Source: Mycolicibacterium arabiense | Lineage (GTDB): Bacteria > Actinomycetota > Actinomycetes > Mycobacteriales > Mycobacteriaceae | Length of the DNA: 64,000 nucleotides | Assembly (NCBI RefSeq): GCF_010731815.2 | Contig: NZ_AP022593.1 | Location: 3,844,001 to 3,908,000, forward strand | Direction: 5' to 3' | Shown here: positions 9,481 to 17,829 of the stretch, in pieces | Layout of the letters: every line of letters starts with the position of its first letter | Position numbering within the stretch: the stretch's first letter is position 1 | Translations under genes and position numbers: made by a program | The notes under the pieces: generated by a model | Databases searched by the model: none | What the model saw: only the letters and a program-made list of their open reading frames with translations | What the model was told of the DNA's origin: nothing

Positions 9481-10431
9481 ATGACCGATTCGACTACACA
9501 GGGGCGCGGTACGCGCAGCTGGATCTTCTATGCCGCACTGCTGGTGCTCTTCTGGGGTGTCTGGGGTGCGACGTCGGCGCTGCCGGCGACCAAGTACGGC
9601 TACCCCGACGAGATGATCTACAGCATCTGGGCGCTGACCATGATCATCCCCGCGATCTTCGCGATCCGCGGCCAGCGCTTCGACCGGCGACCGCAGGCGA
9701 CGATCTACGGCCTGCTGATCGGGCTCACCGGCGCAGGCGGGCAGCTCGTCCTCTTCCAGGCGCTGACGATGGGGCCTGCGTACCTGATCTTCCCGATCGT
9801 GGCCGTGTCGCCCGCCATCACGGTGATCATGGCCATGGTGCTGCTCCGCGAGCGGGTCACCAAGCTCGCCGCACTCGGCCTGGTGGCCGCGCTGGTGGCG
9901 ATCGTCCTGTTCAGCATCACCAGCGGTGAGGAGGACGTCTCCACCGGTCCGTGGTTGATTTTGGCGATCATCATCTGCGTGGCATGGGGTGTGCAGGCCT
10001 TCTTCATGCGCAAGGCGGCGACGATCGGCGTCAACGACGCCACCACCTTCGGCTGGATGGCGATCACCGCGTTGGCGCTGGTTCCGGTCGCGCTGTTCTC
10101 CCTCGGTGGCATACCCACCGACTTCCCCTGGGAGGCACCGGTGTTGACGGCCGGTACCCAGCTGCTCAACGCCGTCGGCGCACTGTTCCTGGTGATGGCG
10201 CTCAGCCGTGGCAAGGCCTCGATCGTGGCGCCGACCACCAATGCGCTCGCGCCGTCGCTGACCATCGTGCTCTCGCTGGTGATCTACCAGACGCTGCCGA
10301 CTCCGTACGGTGCGGTTGGCATCGTGCTGGCCCTGATCGGTTCGACGCTGATGGTCTACAGCGACGAGAAGAGGGGCGAGGCGGTCACCGAAGGAGCGAT
10401 CGCGCCTGCGGCCGAGCGCGCCGAACGCTAG
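9481..10431 (+). CDS. EamA/DMT family permease
   Basis: A 316-residue membrane protein with about ten hydrophobic segments arranged as two EamA (DUF6) repeats, the second beginning near residue 160. WGVWGATSALPATKYG is typical of the first helix pair. Members move metabolites or sugars, and here it is the only transporter of the operon, so substrate import is plausible. I chose ATG 9481 (MTDSTTQ) because AGAGG at 9469-9473 is well placed; an ATG at 9460 overlapping the kinase stop (ATGA) is an alternative that adds seven residues. The stop is adjacent to the stop of the convergent oxidase gene. Confidence 0.85.
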   Translation: MTDSTTQGRGTRSWIFYAALLVLFWGVWGATSALPATKYGYPDEMIYSIWALTMIIPAIFAIRGQRFDRRPQATIYGLLIGLTGAGGQLVLFQALTMGPAYLIFPIVAVSPAITVIMAMVLLRERVTKLAALGLVAALVAIVLFSITSGEEDVSTGPWLILAIIICVAWGVQAFFMRKAATIGVNDATTFGWMAITALALVPVALFSLGGIPTDFPWEAPVLTAGTQLLNAVGALFLVMALSRGKASIVAPTTNALAPSLTIVLSLVIYQTLPTPYGAVGIVLALIGSTLMVYSDEKRGEAVTEGAIAPAAERAER

Positions 10432-11753
10432 CTCATCCGGCGCAGCGTGTCCGAGTCGAGTTCGGCGAGCGAGGCGACGCCGGCGAGACCCATCGTGATG
10501 TCGAACTCCGCGATGAGGTTCTCGAGGACCTGCTGAACGCCGAGGCGCCCGGCGATGGCCAGGCCGTAGACGTGCGGCCTGCCGACGGCGACGGCGTCGG
10601 CGCCGAGGGCGAGCGCCTTGAACACGTCGGCGCCGCTGCGGATGCCGGAGTCGAGGATGACGCGGGCCCTGCCGTCCACGGCGGCGGCCACGTCGACCAG
10701 GGCGTCGGCAGCGCCGATCACCGAGTCGACCTGCCGCCCACCGTGATTCGACACCAGGATGCCGTCGATGCCCATGTCGACGGCACGTCGGGCGTCGTCG
10801 GGGTGCAGGATGCCCTTGAGGATGATCGGCAGGCGTGTGCGCTCGCGTAGTCCGGCGATGTCGTCCCAGCACAACGAGGGCCGCGAGTACGTGTCGAGGA
10901 AGGTCTCGACGCTGGCCCGCGGAATCGGCGAGGTCAGGTTTCGTCGAAAGCTGCCGGGGACGTGGCGGGCCATCGAGAACAGCGTCTTGATCGCGCCGAG
11001 GGTCACCTCGACGTCCGGCCGCTGTCCGGCGGCCTTCGCGGCTGCGACGCGGTCGCGCACCGACGCCATGAACGCCGAGTCGGACGTGTACTGCGCGATC
11101 CCGACGGCGCGGGTGAACGGTAGCGATCCGAGGTTGAGATCTTGTGGGCGCCAGCCGAGTTGGGTGGTGTCCAGCGTGACGACGAGGGCGTCGGCGCCCA
11201 TCGTCTCGGCTCGGTGCACGAAGCTCTCGACCACGGCTTCGTTCGTCGACCAGTACAGCTGGAACCACCGCGGTGCCGCGTCGGCGCCCGAGGTCTGCGC
11301 CACCCGGTCCATCTCGGCGGCGACGTCCTCCATGGGCGCCGAGCCTTGATTCGAGAAGATGTAGGGCACGCCGACAGTGGCTGCGGCTGCGCCGATCTCG
11401 ACGTCGGCGAGTGGGCGCACCAGACCGGCTGCACCCACCGGGGCGACGAGCACGGGGGCGGGCAGGCGCCTGCCGAACAGTTCGGTGGTCAGGTCGCGCA
11501 GCGAGGTGTCGCGAAGCATGCGCGGCACGATGGCCCACCGGTCCAGCGCTGCGCGGTTGCGGTCCATGCCGGTGCCTTCGCCCGCGCCTCCCGCGACGTA
11601 GGCCCAGGCCTGCTTCGACATGCGCTTGCGGGCGGCTCGTTCCAGCGCGGTGAAGTTCGTGGGCACCGCGGGCCGGTGGCCGAACACGCCGGCTCGGTAG
11701 ATGGCCTCCTGGCGCTCGCGACCAGGATGCGGCACGGGCTCTGGTGACGTCAT
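10428..11753 (-). CDS. FMN-dependent alpha-hydroxy-acid oxidising enzyme (lactate 2-monooxygenase-like)
   Basis: A 441-residue flavoenzyme of the LldD/glycolate oxidase/lactate monooxygenase family; it would oxidise an L-2-hydroxy acid. FMN-barrel landmarks are LVAPVGAAGLV, FSNQGSAPMED, WFQLYWS, LPIILKGILHPDDA with the flavin-contacting Lys, VSNHGGRQVD with catalytic His337, and ILDSGIRSGADVFKALALGADAVAVGRP. The insert and overall resemblance point to the lactate-2-monooxygenase branch. The start at 11753 (MTSPEPVPHPG) is preferred to the in-frame ATG at 11819, which would run into the TetR gene. Divergent from a TetR gene 59 bases away, a likely regulator. Confidence 0.88.
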   Translation of the reverse strand: MTSPEPVPHPGRERQEAIYRAGVFGHRPAVPTNFTALERAARKRMSKQAWAYVAGGAGEGTGMDRNRAALDRWAIVPRMLRDTSLRDLTTELFGRRLPAPVLVAPVGAAGLVRPLADVEIGAAAATVGVPYIFSNQGSAPMEDVAAEMDRVAQTSGADAAPRWFQLYWSTNEAVVESFVHRAETMGADALVVTLDTTQLGWRPQDLNLGSLPFTRAVGIAQYTSDSAFMASVRDRVAAAKAAGQRPDVEVTLGAIKTLFSMARHVPGSFRRNLTSPIPRASVETFLDTYSRPSLCWDDIAGLRERTRLPIILKGILHPDDARRAVDMGIDGILVSNHGGRQVDSVIGAADALVDVAAAVDGRARVILDSGIRSGADVFKALALGADAVAVGRPHVYGLAIAGRLGVQQVLENLIAEFDITMGLAGVASLAELDSDTLRRMS

Positions 11754-11812
11754 CGTCGCCACGGTAGATGATCGGCCTGTGAGGGTGCCTGCCAGATCAC
11801 TAGGATCAGTTG

Positions 11813-12364
11813 ATGGCACGGCCTCCCGAGTTCGACCGCGCAGAGGCGCTGACCGAGGCCCTGCACCTGTTCTGGGAGCGCGGGTACGACCGCACGTCCA
11901 TCAGGGACCTCACCGGTGTCATGGGGATCTCCGCGCCGAGCCTGTACAACTCGTTCGGCGGCAAGAAGGAGCTGTACGAGGAAGCGGTCGCCGAGTACGA
12001 GCGCTCACCGGCGGTCGTCGTGGGCCAGGCGATTGGCGAGCCCACCGCACGTGACTTCGTGGAGAAGCTGCTCGATGCCGCGGTCCGCGAATACGGCAGC
12101 GACGAGCACCCTCGCGGTTGTTTCGTGATCTCCGACCCGCTGCTCCACGAGAACCGCCAGCTGGCTCGCAACGCGATCCACGACAGGTTGCGCCGGGCGG
12201 TCGAGGTAGGCGACCTGCCGGATGCGACCGACGTGGAGGCGTTGACGGACTACCTCGACGTCTTCCTGCGCGGCCTGTCGTCACGCGCCCGCGACGGCGC
12301 CGACAAGGCGACGCTACGGGCGGCAGCGGACGTCGCGCTGCGCGCCTGGCCCAGCGGTCTCTGA
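11813..12364 (+). CDS. TetR/AcrR family transcriptional regulator
   Basis: A 183-residue repressor-type protein. The N-terminal helix-turn-helix covers roughly residues 10-55 with LFWERGYDRTSIRDLTGVMG and the recognition helix ISAPSLYNSFGGKKELY; the C-terminal ligand domain has the TetR_C segment PRGCFVISDP found in YxaF/LmrA-like members. ATG 11813 follows AGGAT at 11802-11806; the adjacent upstream TTG is less likely. It is divergent from the alpha-hydroxy-acid oxidase, and the 59-base gap contains GATCACTAGGATC (about 11794-11806), an imperfect palindrome that could be its operator. Ligand unknown. Confidence 0.9.
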   Translation: MARPPEFDRAEALTEALHLFWERGYDRTSIRDLTGVMGISAPSLYNSFGGKKELYEEAVAEYERSPAVVVGQAIGEPTARDFVEKLLDAAVREYGSDEHPRGCFVISDPLLHENRQLARNAIHDRLRRAVEVGDLPDATDVEALTDYLDVFLRGLSSRARDGADKATLRAAADVALRAWPSGL

Positions 12365-12436
12365 CCACCCGGTCCGAACATGCGTCAAGCCGACGCCGAA
12401 GTGATCGGCGCCGGCTCGACGATGAGTCGGTGTGAT

Positions 12437-12913
12437 CTAGCCCGTGCCCACGCACACGCCGCCGGCGCATGCTTCGGCACCACCGGGACCTGCACCTGCG
12501 CCCGCACCCGGGACGCCTGCAGAGGCTCCACCCGGTCCGGCACCGGCACCGCCGCCGGGCACCTCCGCGGTGGCTCCGCCGGGTCCTGCGCCTGCGCCTG
12601 CGCCGGGCACACCCGCGGACGCGCCGCCGGGTCCTGCGCCTGCGCCCGCACCCGGGACGCCGGCCGTCGCGCCACCTTCACCGGCTCCTGCACCCGGCGC
12701 CGGGGCACCCGAAGGTGCCGGGGCGGGCGCGGGGCTCGACGGCGTGGTGGTCATGGTCGTTGCCGACGTCGTGGTCGAGGTGCTGGTGCTCGAGGTGGAG
12801 GACTCGCTGCCGCTGTCGCTTCCACCGCAGGCCACGGTCATGGTGCTCACGGCGAACGCCGCGGCGATGGCCGCGGTGACGGAGAGTCGACGGGAAGTCC
12901 GTTTGTCGGTCAT
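12437..12913 (-). CDS. small exported Gly/Ala/Pro repeat protein with lipobox-like Cys (paralogue of the gene at 61369)
   Basis: A 158-residue protein of unrecognised function. Residues 1-28 form an export signal (basic N-terminus, then TAAIAAAFAVST) ending in MTVAC, a slightly atypical lipobox with Cys29. A Ser/Thr-rich linker (32-60) and a Pro/Ala stretch (61-72) follow. From residue 87 there are repeats of 16 residues, e.g. PGAGAGAGPGGASAGV, three full copies (12512-12655) plus degenerate copies on both sides. The C-terminus is ACAGGVCVGTG, a CxxGxCVGxG motif shared with the other paralogue. ATG 12913 has AGGAG eleven bases upstream. It starts 43 bases after the DUF222 endonuclease stop on the same strand, so they may be cotranscribed. 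A plus-strand Pro-rich frame opposite is a composition shadow. Confidence 0.75.
   Translation of the reverse strand: MTDKRTSRRLSVTAAIAAAFAVSTMTVACGGSDSGSESSTSSTSTSTTTSATTMTTTPSSPAPAPAPSGAPAPGAGAGEGGATAGVPGAGAGAGPGGASAGVPGAGAGAGPGGATAEVPGGGAGAGPGGASAGVPGAGAGAGPGGAEACAGGVCVGTG
12512..12655 (-). repeat. three tandem 48-bp coding units
   Basis: Three in-frame 48-bp units encode P-G-x-G-A-G-A-G-P-G-G-A-x-A-x-V. A 14-codon degenerate unit precedes them and a partly matching unit follows into the C-terminal Cys motif. The period and consensus equal those of the array at 61582-61869, 49 kb away. Confidence 0.8.
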
Positions 12914-12956
12914 GTCAGCGCTGGCTCCTGTGTCTAGGGGGAAGTACTTGAGCTTG

Positions 12957-14684
12957 TTACCCAACCTTCGTACTTTTCATGCGCCGCGGATGGCGGGCGG
13001 GTTCGCCGTTACGCGGCCGGAGGCCGGTCTCCGTTTCGTTGAGGCGGCGGTCGTCGGCGATGCGTTGCGCGCGGTCCTGGGCGCGGGTGCGTTGGCGGCG
13101 GGGCATGGTGAGGCCCTTGTTCGTCTGTGCCCGTGCTCGTTCGGTTTCTTCGGTGGTGATCGTGACCGGCGCGGTGGGCGCGCAGAGGCTCGGGAACAGC
13201 AGCTTGCTGCCCGGCTCGGTGGTGTACGTCTGGCCCCGTGGCGAAGTCCAAATGATGGTGCCGTCTGGGAGCTGTCGATCGCGCCACCCGTTGGGCCCGC
13301 CCCAGAAGGTCTTCAAGAGGTGGTGTCGACGGCATAGGCATTTGAGGTTCGACGCACAGGTCGGTCCAATCGGCCACGCGATGGTGTGGTCGATGTCGGT
13401 GTTCGTGGCTGGTTCGCTGCAGCCGGGGAAGCGGCAGGTGAGGTCTCGACAGCGGACGAATTCGGCGAGTCGGCGCGATGGGGCGTAACGGGGTTCGGGT
13501 GGTGCGTCGCCGGGGTGGCAGACCTTGCGGACCTTCGCGGTGAGCGCGAAGCGGCGGGCCAGGGCGCCGGGGAGGAACGGGCCGCCGAGGATGGCGCCGG
13601 CGCGGGTGGCAGGGGATTCGCACTTGGCATGAGCGGCTGCTCCGCCGGAGACGGGCGTGTCTGGTGTGTCGCCAGCGTTGCTGCCCAACTCTGGTTGGTC
13701 CGCGGCTTCGGCGTCGGGTTCAGCGCCGGCGTCTGGCGAGTCATGGGTACTGCAAGCATCGACTTCGGGATCACTACCGTTGCCGCCCAACTCATCCCAC
13801 GTGGTGATCTCCGAGAGCGGCCGGTCGTACAGCGGCTCCAAGTCACCGTCGAGCGCGGCGTCTTGAGCCTTCGCGGCGTCGGAGGTCTCGTCGAGGGTGT
13901 CCTCGTTGACCACGACGTAGACCACCGCATTGCCCTTCGGAGGTGTGGTGGGGCCCGGGCAGTGGTCGCTACCGCACAGGCAGGGCAGGTAGTCGAGTGC
14001 GTGGGTGATGGAGTGGACCGCATCGGCGCGACGCTGCTCGACCGTCCGCGGATCGCCCGGGCACACGGTCGAGGCCAGGAGGTTCAGGCGCTTCTCGAGG
14101 GCCTTGCCGTGGGTCGCGACCAGGGTGCCGAACATCGTGGCCGTGCCCGAGCCGTCGTAGTCGAACTGGATGTTGCGGCCCTTGGCCACGAGCTTCGTGC
14201 GGTACACCCCGTGCGGGTCGTGCTCGGCGACGATGGCATCGATGGCGGTGTTGAGCTTGTCCTCAGACATCGGCGCCCAGCCGGTCAAGACGTCGGCGAA
14301 GGCCTTGTCAACTGCTATCTGGGCGTCCCGGTCTCGCACCAGGGCGGTACGAGCGGTGATCGCCGAGACCACCCGGTAGGACACCAGCCCGTCGGCGAAT
14401 AGTGCCGCCACGCGAGGCAGCCGGTCTCGCAGCGCAGTCGCAATCAACAACTGATGCGACGCCGCGCCCTGGGTGATGTTCTGCTCGGCGCCAATCTCCG
14501 CGGCGACCGCCCCCCAGTTGTCCAAGTACCACTGCTCCCGATCCGCGGACCCGTCGGCGGCATAGGCCTGATCCAAGAGCACGACCATCGCCGCGAGGCG
14601 GCGGGCCGTGGCGGCGGCCTCGACCCGCGCCCAATCCCCGACGGTGCAGGAGGGCCCGAAGGCGGTGACTAACTCTTCGAACAT
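12957..14684 (-). CDS. DUF222 / HNH endonuclease (13E12 repeat family)
   Basis: A 575-residue protein with an N-terminal DUF222 helical region (about residues 1-290) and a C-terminal HNH nuclease domain: CRFPGCSEPATNTDIDHTIAW supplies zinc-type cysteines and the Asp-His pair, and NLKCLCRRHHLLK the Asn and final His pair. Such genes occur in many copies in mycobacteria and are associated with 13E12-type repetitive/mobile sequences. A low-complexity acidic linker of about 120 residues (Asp/Glu/Ser/Pro-rich) separates the two parts. The start MFEELVTAFG at 14684 is preferred over an ATG at 14765, whose extra 27 residues are not typical. No flanking direct repeats were recognised, so mobility is not shown. 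Biological target unknown. Confidence 0.88.
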   Translation of the reverse strand: MFEELVTAFGPSCTVGDWARVEAAATARRLAAMVVLLDQAYAADGSADREQWYLDNWGAVAAEIGAEQNITQGAASHQLLIATALRDRLPRVAALFADGLVSYRVVSAITARTALVRDRDAQIAVDKAFADVLTGWAPMSEDKLNTAIDAIVAEHDPHGVYRTKLVAKGRNIQFDYDGSGTATMFGTLVATHGKALEKRLNLLASTVCPGDPRTVEQRRADAVHSITHALDYLPCLCGSDHCPGPTTPPKGNAVVYVVVNEDTLDETSDAAKAQDAALDGDLEPLYDRPLSEITTWDELGGNGSDPEVDACSTHDSPDAGAEPDAEAADQPELGSNAGDTPDTPVSGGAAAHAKCESPATRAGAILGGPFLPGALARRFALTAKVRKVCHPGDAPPEPRYAPSRRLAEFVRCRDLTCRFPGCSEPATNTDIDHTIAWPIGPTCASNLKCLCRRHHLLKTFWGGPNGWRDRQLPDGTIIWTSPRGQTYTTEPGSKLLFPSLCAPTAPVTITTEETERARAQTNKGLTMPRRQRTRAQDRAQRIADDRRLNETETGLRPRNGEPARHPRRMKSTKVG

Positions 14685-14867
14685 GCTTTCGAATTTACGG
14701 AGACGCCGCAGCGGTCGACAGGCCACGAACGCGAGAAACGGCGGATCTGTGGATGAATGCTGCACTGTGGATGAACCGATCCGCCAAAGATCAAGATGTC
14801 GGACCCCCGGTGTAGTGAGCGTTCACCGCAGGTTTGCCAAACACGACCGTGGTCAATATCACTGCCC

Positions 14868-15713
14868 ATGACGGCGCTCGGCGATGCTCTCGGATGGGTC
14901 AAGCATCAGGTGTCGTCGCGAGTGCCCGAGGCGAATCTCGACCAGCGGGACGCCGACTACATCCGCGAGCAACTGCCCGGGTTGTGGCTGCTGGCCTCGC
15001 TGTACTTCCGGGCCGACGTCCGCGGGCTCGATCGCATCCCGGCCCAGGGCCCGATACTCATGGTCGGCAACCACAGCGGCGGCAACCTGCCGCCCGACAC
15101 GTTCGTGTTCACGCTCGCGTTCTGTTCCTACTTCGGGGTCGAGCGGCCGTTCTATCAACTGGCACACAACCTGGTGGTGTCGATGCCGGGGCTCGGGTCG
15201 CTACGGAAGTTCGGCACCGTCGCCGCCAACCACGACAACGCAACCATGGCACTGAAGTCGGGCGCCGCCCTGCTGGTCTACCCGGGTGGTGACTACGAGG
15301 TGTTCCGCCCGTCGTGGAAGCGCCACGAAGTCGACTTCGGCGGACGCAAGGGCTACGTGCGGCTGGCCCGAGAAGCCGGCGTGCCAATCGTCCCCATCGC
15401 CAGCGTGGGCGGACAGGAAGCAGCGCTGTTCCTCGACCGGGGACAGTGGCTGGCGAAGCTGCTGATGGTCGACAAGCTGGCACGTCTCAAGAGCGTGCCC
15501 ATTCTGCTGGCGCCACCGTGGGGTCTCGCGGTCAGCGACATGGTGCCCAGGCTCCCGCTGCCCACGAAGATCGCCATCGAGGTGCAGGAACCGATCAGCA
15601 TCGAGGACATCACGGACAAGGACGACGACGCCATCAACGACGAGGTGCTCGCCCGGCTGCAGGCCGGCGTGGACCGGCTGGCGGCCGAACGACGATTCCC
15701 GGTGCTCGGATGA
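14868..15713 (+). CDS. lysophospholipid acyltransferase (LPLAT/PlsC-like) family protein
   Basis: A 281-residue membrane-associated acyltransferase of the type that transfers fatty-acyl groups to glycerolipid or related acceptors. The acceptor-binding motif is GNHSGGNLPPDTF, the variant of the H-x4-D box seen in the diacylglycerol-acyltransferase-like branch, followed by LVYPGGDYEVFRPSW and GVPIVPIASVGGQE. ATG 14868 (MTALGDALG) is preferred to 14796 because the longer N-terminus is unlike the family. The stop overlaps the start of the SRPBCC gene (ATGA at 15710-15713), so the two are coupled. The exact lipid substrate is not predictable. Confidence 0.88.
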   Translation: MTALGDALGWVKHQVSSRVPEANLDQRDADYIREQLPGLWLLASLYFRADVRGLDRIPAQGPILMVGNHSGGNLPPDTFVFTLAFCSYFGVERPFYQLAHNLVVSMPGLGSLRKFGTVAANHDNATMALKSGAALLVYPGGDYEVFRPSWKRHEVDFGGRKGYVRLAREAGVPIVPIASVGGQEAALFLDRGQWLAKLLMVDKLARLKSVPILLAPPWGLAVSDMVPRLPLPTKIAIEVQEPISIEDITDKDDDAINDEVLARLQAGVDRLAAERRFPVLG

Positions 15714-16144
15714 GGCTGCAGCGCAGCGTCATCGCCGACGTCGACCAGAACGCGGTGTGGAAGCACGTCAGCGACCCGAACTGCTACCCCGAGTTCATGG
15801 CCAGCCTCGAACGCTGGGAGACGGTCACCGAGGGACCCGTCGGCGTGGGCTCGCGCTACACCGTGCACTGGAAGGTCGGCTCCGTGCCGATCGGCGGGGT
15901 CATCGAGATCGTCGAGTTCGACGAGGCCCGCGACCTCGCCTGGATCGGCATCACGGGCGTCACGATGCGGGGCCGATTCCGGCTGCGGGACCACGGTGAC
16001 GGCCGCACCAAGATCACCTTTCGGCTGGCCTACGAAGCGCCGGGCGGTGTCCTGGGCCTCGTGGCCGACTGGGTCGCCGCGCGCCAGGTCGGCCGGATCA
16101 TGAACGAGACGGCGAAGCGGCTCAAGGCGCTCGTCGAGTCCTGA
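15710..16144 (+). CDS. SRPBCC family protein (polyketide cyclase/dehydrase-like lipid-binding fold)
   Basis: A 144-residue START/Bet v1-fold protein. RSVIADVDQNAVWKHVSDPNCYPEFM is the usual first strand plus helices, then alternating beta strands (SRYTVHWKVGSVPIGGVIEIVEF, RGRFRLRDHGDGRTKITF) and a long C-terminal helix (VGRIMNETAKRLKAL). The family binds hydrophobic ligands in its cavity and some members are enzymes. It overlaps the acyltransferase gene by four bases, so it may hold or deliver the lipid made by that enzyme; this is inference. Confidence 0.85.
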   Translation: MRLQRSVIADVDQNAVWKHVSDPNCYPEFMASLERWETVTEGPVGVGSRYTVHWKVGSVPIGGVIEIVEFDEARDLAWIGITGVTMRGRFRLRDHGDGRTKITFRLAYEAPGGVLGLVADWVAARQVGRIMNETAKRLKALVES

Positions 16145-16247
16145 CCGCCGGACCGTTTGAGCGCGTGCGTAGCGGCTATCTTGCCGAACGTCCGACTGGC
16201 TCCCGGCACGCGGCGTTGCGCACCGGCTCACGCATCCGAGGTGCACG

Positions 16248-17777
16248 ATGACCAACACCGACCCGCCCCGGAGCGAAGGCGCTTCGCTCGTGCCAGGGAC
16301 GGTCGTCGCCAGGCGCTACCGACTCGTCACCATGCGCGGATCGGCGCCGCGTCTCCAGTTCTGGGAGGCCATCGACGTCCCCAGTGGCCACCACGTGGCG
16401 CTGACGCTCGTCGACACCGCTGGGGTCATGCCCGTCGAGCAGGTCAACGAAGTCCTGTCGCGGACCTCGCGGCTGCGTGGCATGCACGTCGTGGGCATCG
16501 CGCGCGTGCTGGACGTCGTGCACACCGGCGCCTTCGGCGTCGTCGCATGTGAGTGGGTGCACGGCGGGTCGCTCCGCGAGGTGGTCGGCACCTCGCCCTC
16601 GCCGTTGGCGGCTGCGGCGGCGATGGAGTCGCTGATCGTCGCGGCCGATAGCGGGCACCGGGCCGGCCTGGTGCTGGGCATCGACCACCCCGACCGGATC
16701 CGCATCAGCACCGACGGCCATGCCGTCCTGGCCTTCCCCGCCACCATGCCCGACGCCACGCGCGACGAGGATCTGCGCGGCATCGGCGGCGTCCTGTATG
16801 CGCTGCTGGTCGATCGCTGGCCTCCGCAGGACCCGATGCCCGACGGGTGGACGGCCGCCGATCTCACCCCGGCGGGCTGGCCGACCGAGCCGGCGGAGAT
16901 CGACCACGGCATCCCGTTCCTCATCTCGAGTGCGGCTGCAGGTCTCTTGCGGCCCGGCAGCGGAATCGGTTCGGGTGGAGACGTTCTGGGGATGCTTCGC
17001 CAGGGTCGAGCCGCCGCCGAACCCCAGTACCCGGGCGACGGCCCCGTCGGCCCGCCGACCATGGAGCCCCGGCCCGGCGGCTACGCGGGCTTCCGCAACG
17101 TCGACACCGCAGAGCGGGAGGTGCAGGCGCGTCGGAAGCTCATGACGGCAGTGCTCGTCGGGGCGGCGGTGATGTTCGTGATCGCCGTGGCGTCGCTTGG
17201 GGTGAGCATCAACCGCATGCTCGGCGGCCCCGACGACATCGCCATCAACGCCGATCGGCTCGGCCTCGTTCCCACCACACTTGCCGACGCGCCCCCGGTC
17301 GCACGCGAGGCCGCAGCAGCCGGAGCGCCCATCACGCCGGCCGCGGCCGCCGTCTTCTCACCCGACGGGTCGCCGGACAACCCGGGGGCGGCGGGCCAGG
17401 CCGTCGACGGCGATCCCGCGACCGCGTGGGCGACCGACCGGTACTTCGACGCCGATCCCTTCCCAGCGTTCAAGCAGGGGGTGGGGCTGCTCCTCGAGAT
17501 GCCGCGGCCAGCCAACCTCGCGGCCCTGACGATCGACGTGAAGGGCAGCGGCACCGTGGTCGAGATCCGCAGCGCCGACGGTCAGCCCGGCAGTGTGGCC
17601 GACACCAAGAAGCTGGTCGACGCCACCACGCTGCAACCCGGATCGAACCGCATTCCCGTATCCACGGACGCGCAAGTCTCCACCGTGCTGGTGTGGATCA
17701 CCAAGCTGGGCAGCACCGACGGCGACAACGTCGCCGAGATCTCCGAGATCAAGGCGTTCACCACGGCACCCGCCTGA
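16248..17777 (+). CDS. orphan MviN-type pseudokinase with one membrane segment and an extracytoplasmic discoidin-like domain
   Basis: A 509-residue protein. Residues about 20-250 form a kinase-like fold (RYRLVTMRGSAPRLQFWEAID, GIARVLDVVHTGAFG, EWVHGGSLREV), but catalytic residues are absent: the beta-3 Lys is replaced (VALTLVD) and no HRD or DFG motif exists. A single transmembrane helix lies at about 298-321 (LMTAVLVGAAVMFVIAVASL), then an extracytoplasmic domain with FSPDGSPDNPG, AVDGDPATAWATD and ISEIKAF, typical of discoidin/F5-8C-like domains. From memory this order matches the C-terminal half of mycobacterial MviN (MurJ fused to a pseudokinase that recruits FhaA), here without the flippase half. 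The ATG follows a 103-base gap; it is probably monocistronic. Confidence 0.8.
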   Translation: MTNTDPPRSEGASLVPGTVVARRYRLVTMRGSAPRLQFWEAIDVPSGHHVALTLVDTAGVMPVEQVNEVLSRTSRLRGMHVVGIARVLDVVHTGAFGVVACEWVHGGSLREVVGTSPSPLAAAAAMESLIVAADSGHRAGLVLGIDHPDRIRISTDGHAVLAFPATMPDATRDEDLRGIGGVLYALLVDRWPPQDPMPDGWTAADLTPAGWPTEPAEIDHGIPFLISSAAAGLLRPGSGIGSGGDVLGMLRQGRAAAEPQYPGDGPVGPPTMEPRPGGYAGFRNVDTAEREVQARRKLMTAVLVGAAVMFVIAVASLGVSINRMLGGPDDIAINADRLGLVPTTLADAPPVAREAAAAGAPITPAAAAVFSPDGSPDNPGAAGQAVDGDPATAWATDRYFDADPFPAFKQGVGLLLEMPRPANLAALTIDVKGSGTVVEIRSADGQPGSVADTKKLVDATTLQPGSNRIPVSTDAQVSTVLVWITKLGSTDGDNVAEISEIKAFTTAPA

Positions 17778-17829
17778 ACACGAGCGTGCGACACGTTTCG
17801 GTGATGGGGTGCCGGGTAGCCGCGCTGAC

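Noticed and set aside
12444..13337. Plus-strand Pro/Ala-rich frame opposite the repeat lipoprotein
   Set aside because: It mirrors the Gly-Ala-Pro repeat of the minus strand, lacks an export signal or ribosome-binding site, and runs on into the DUF222 gene in antisense.
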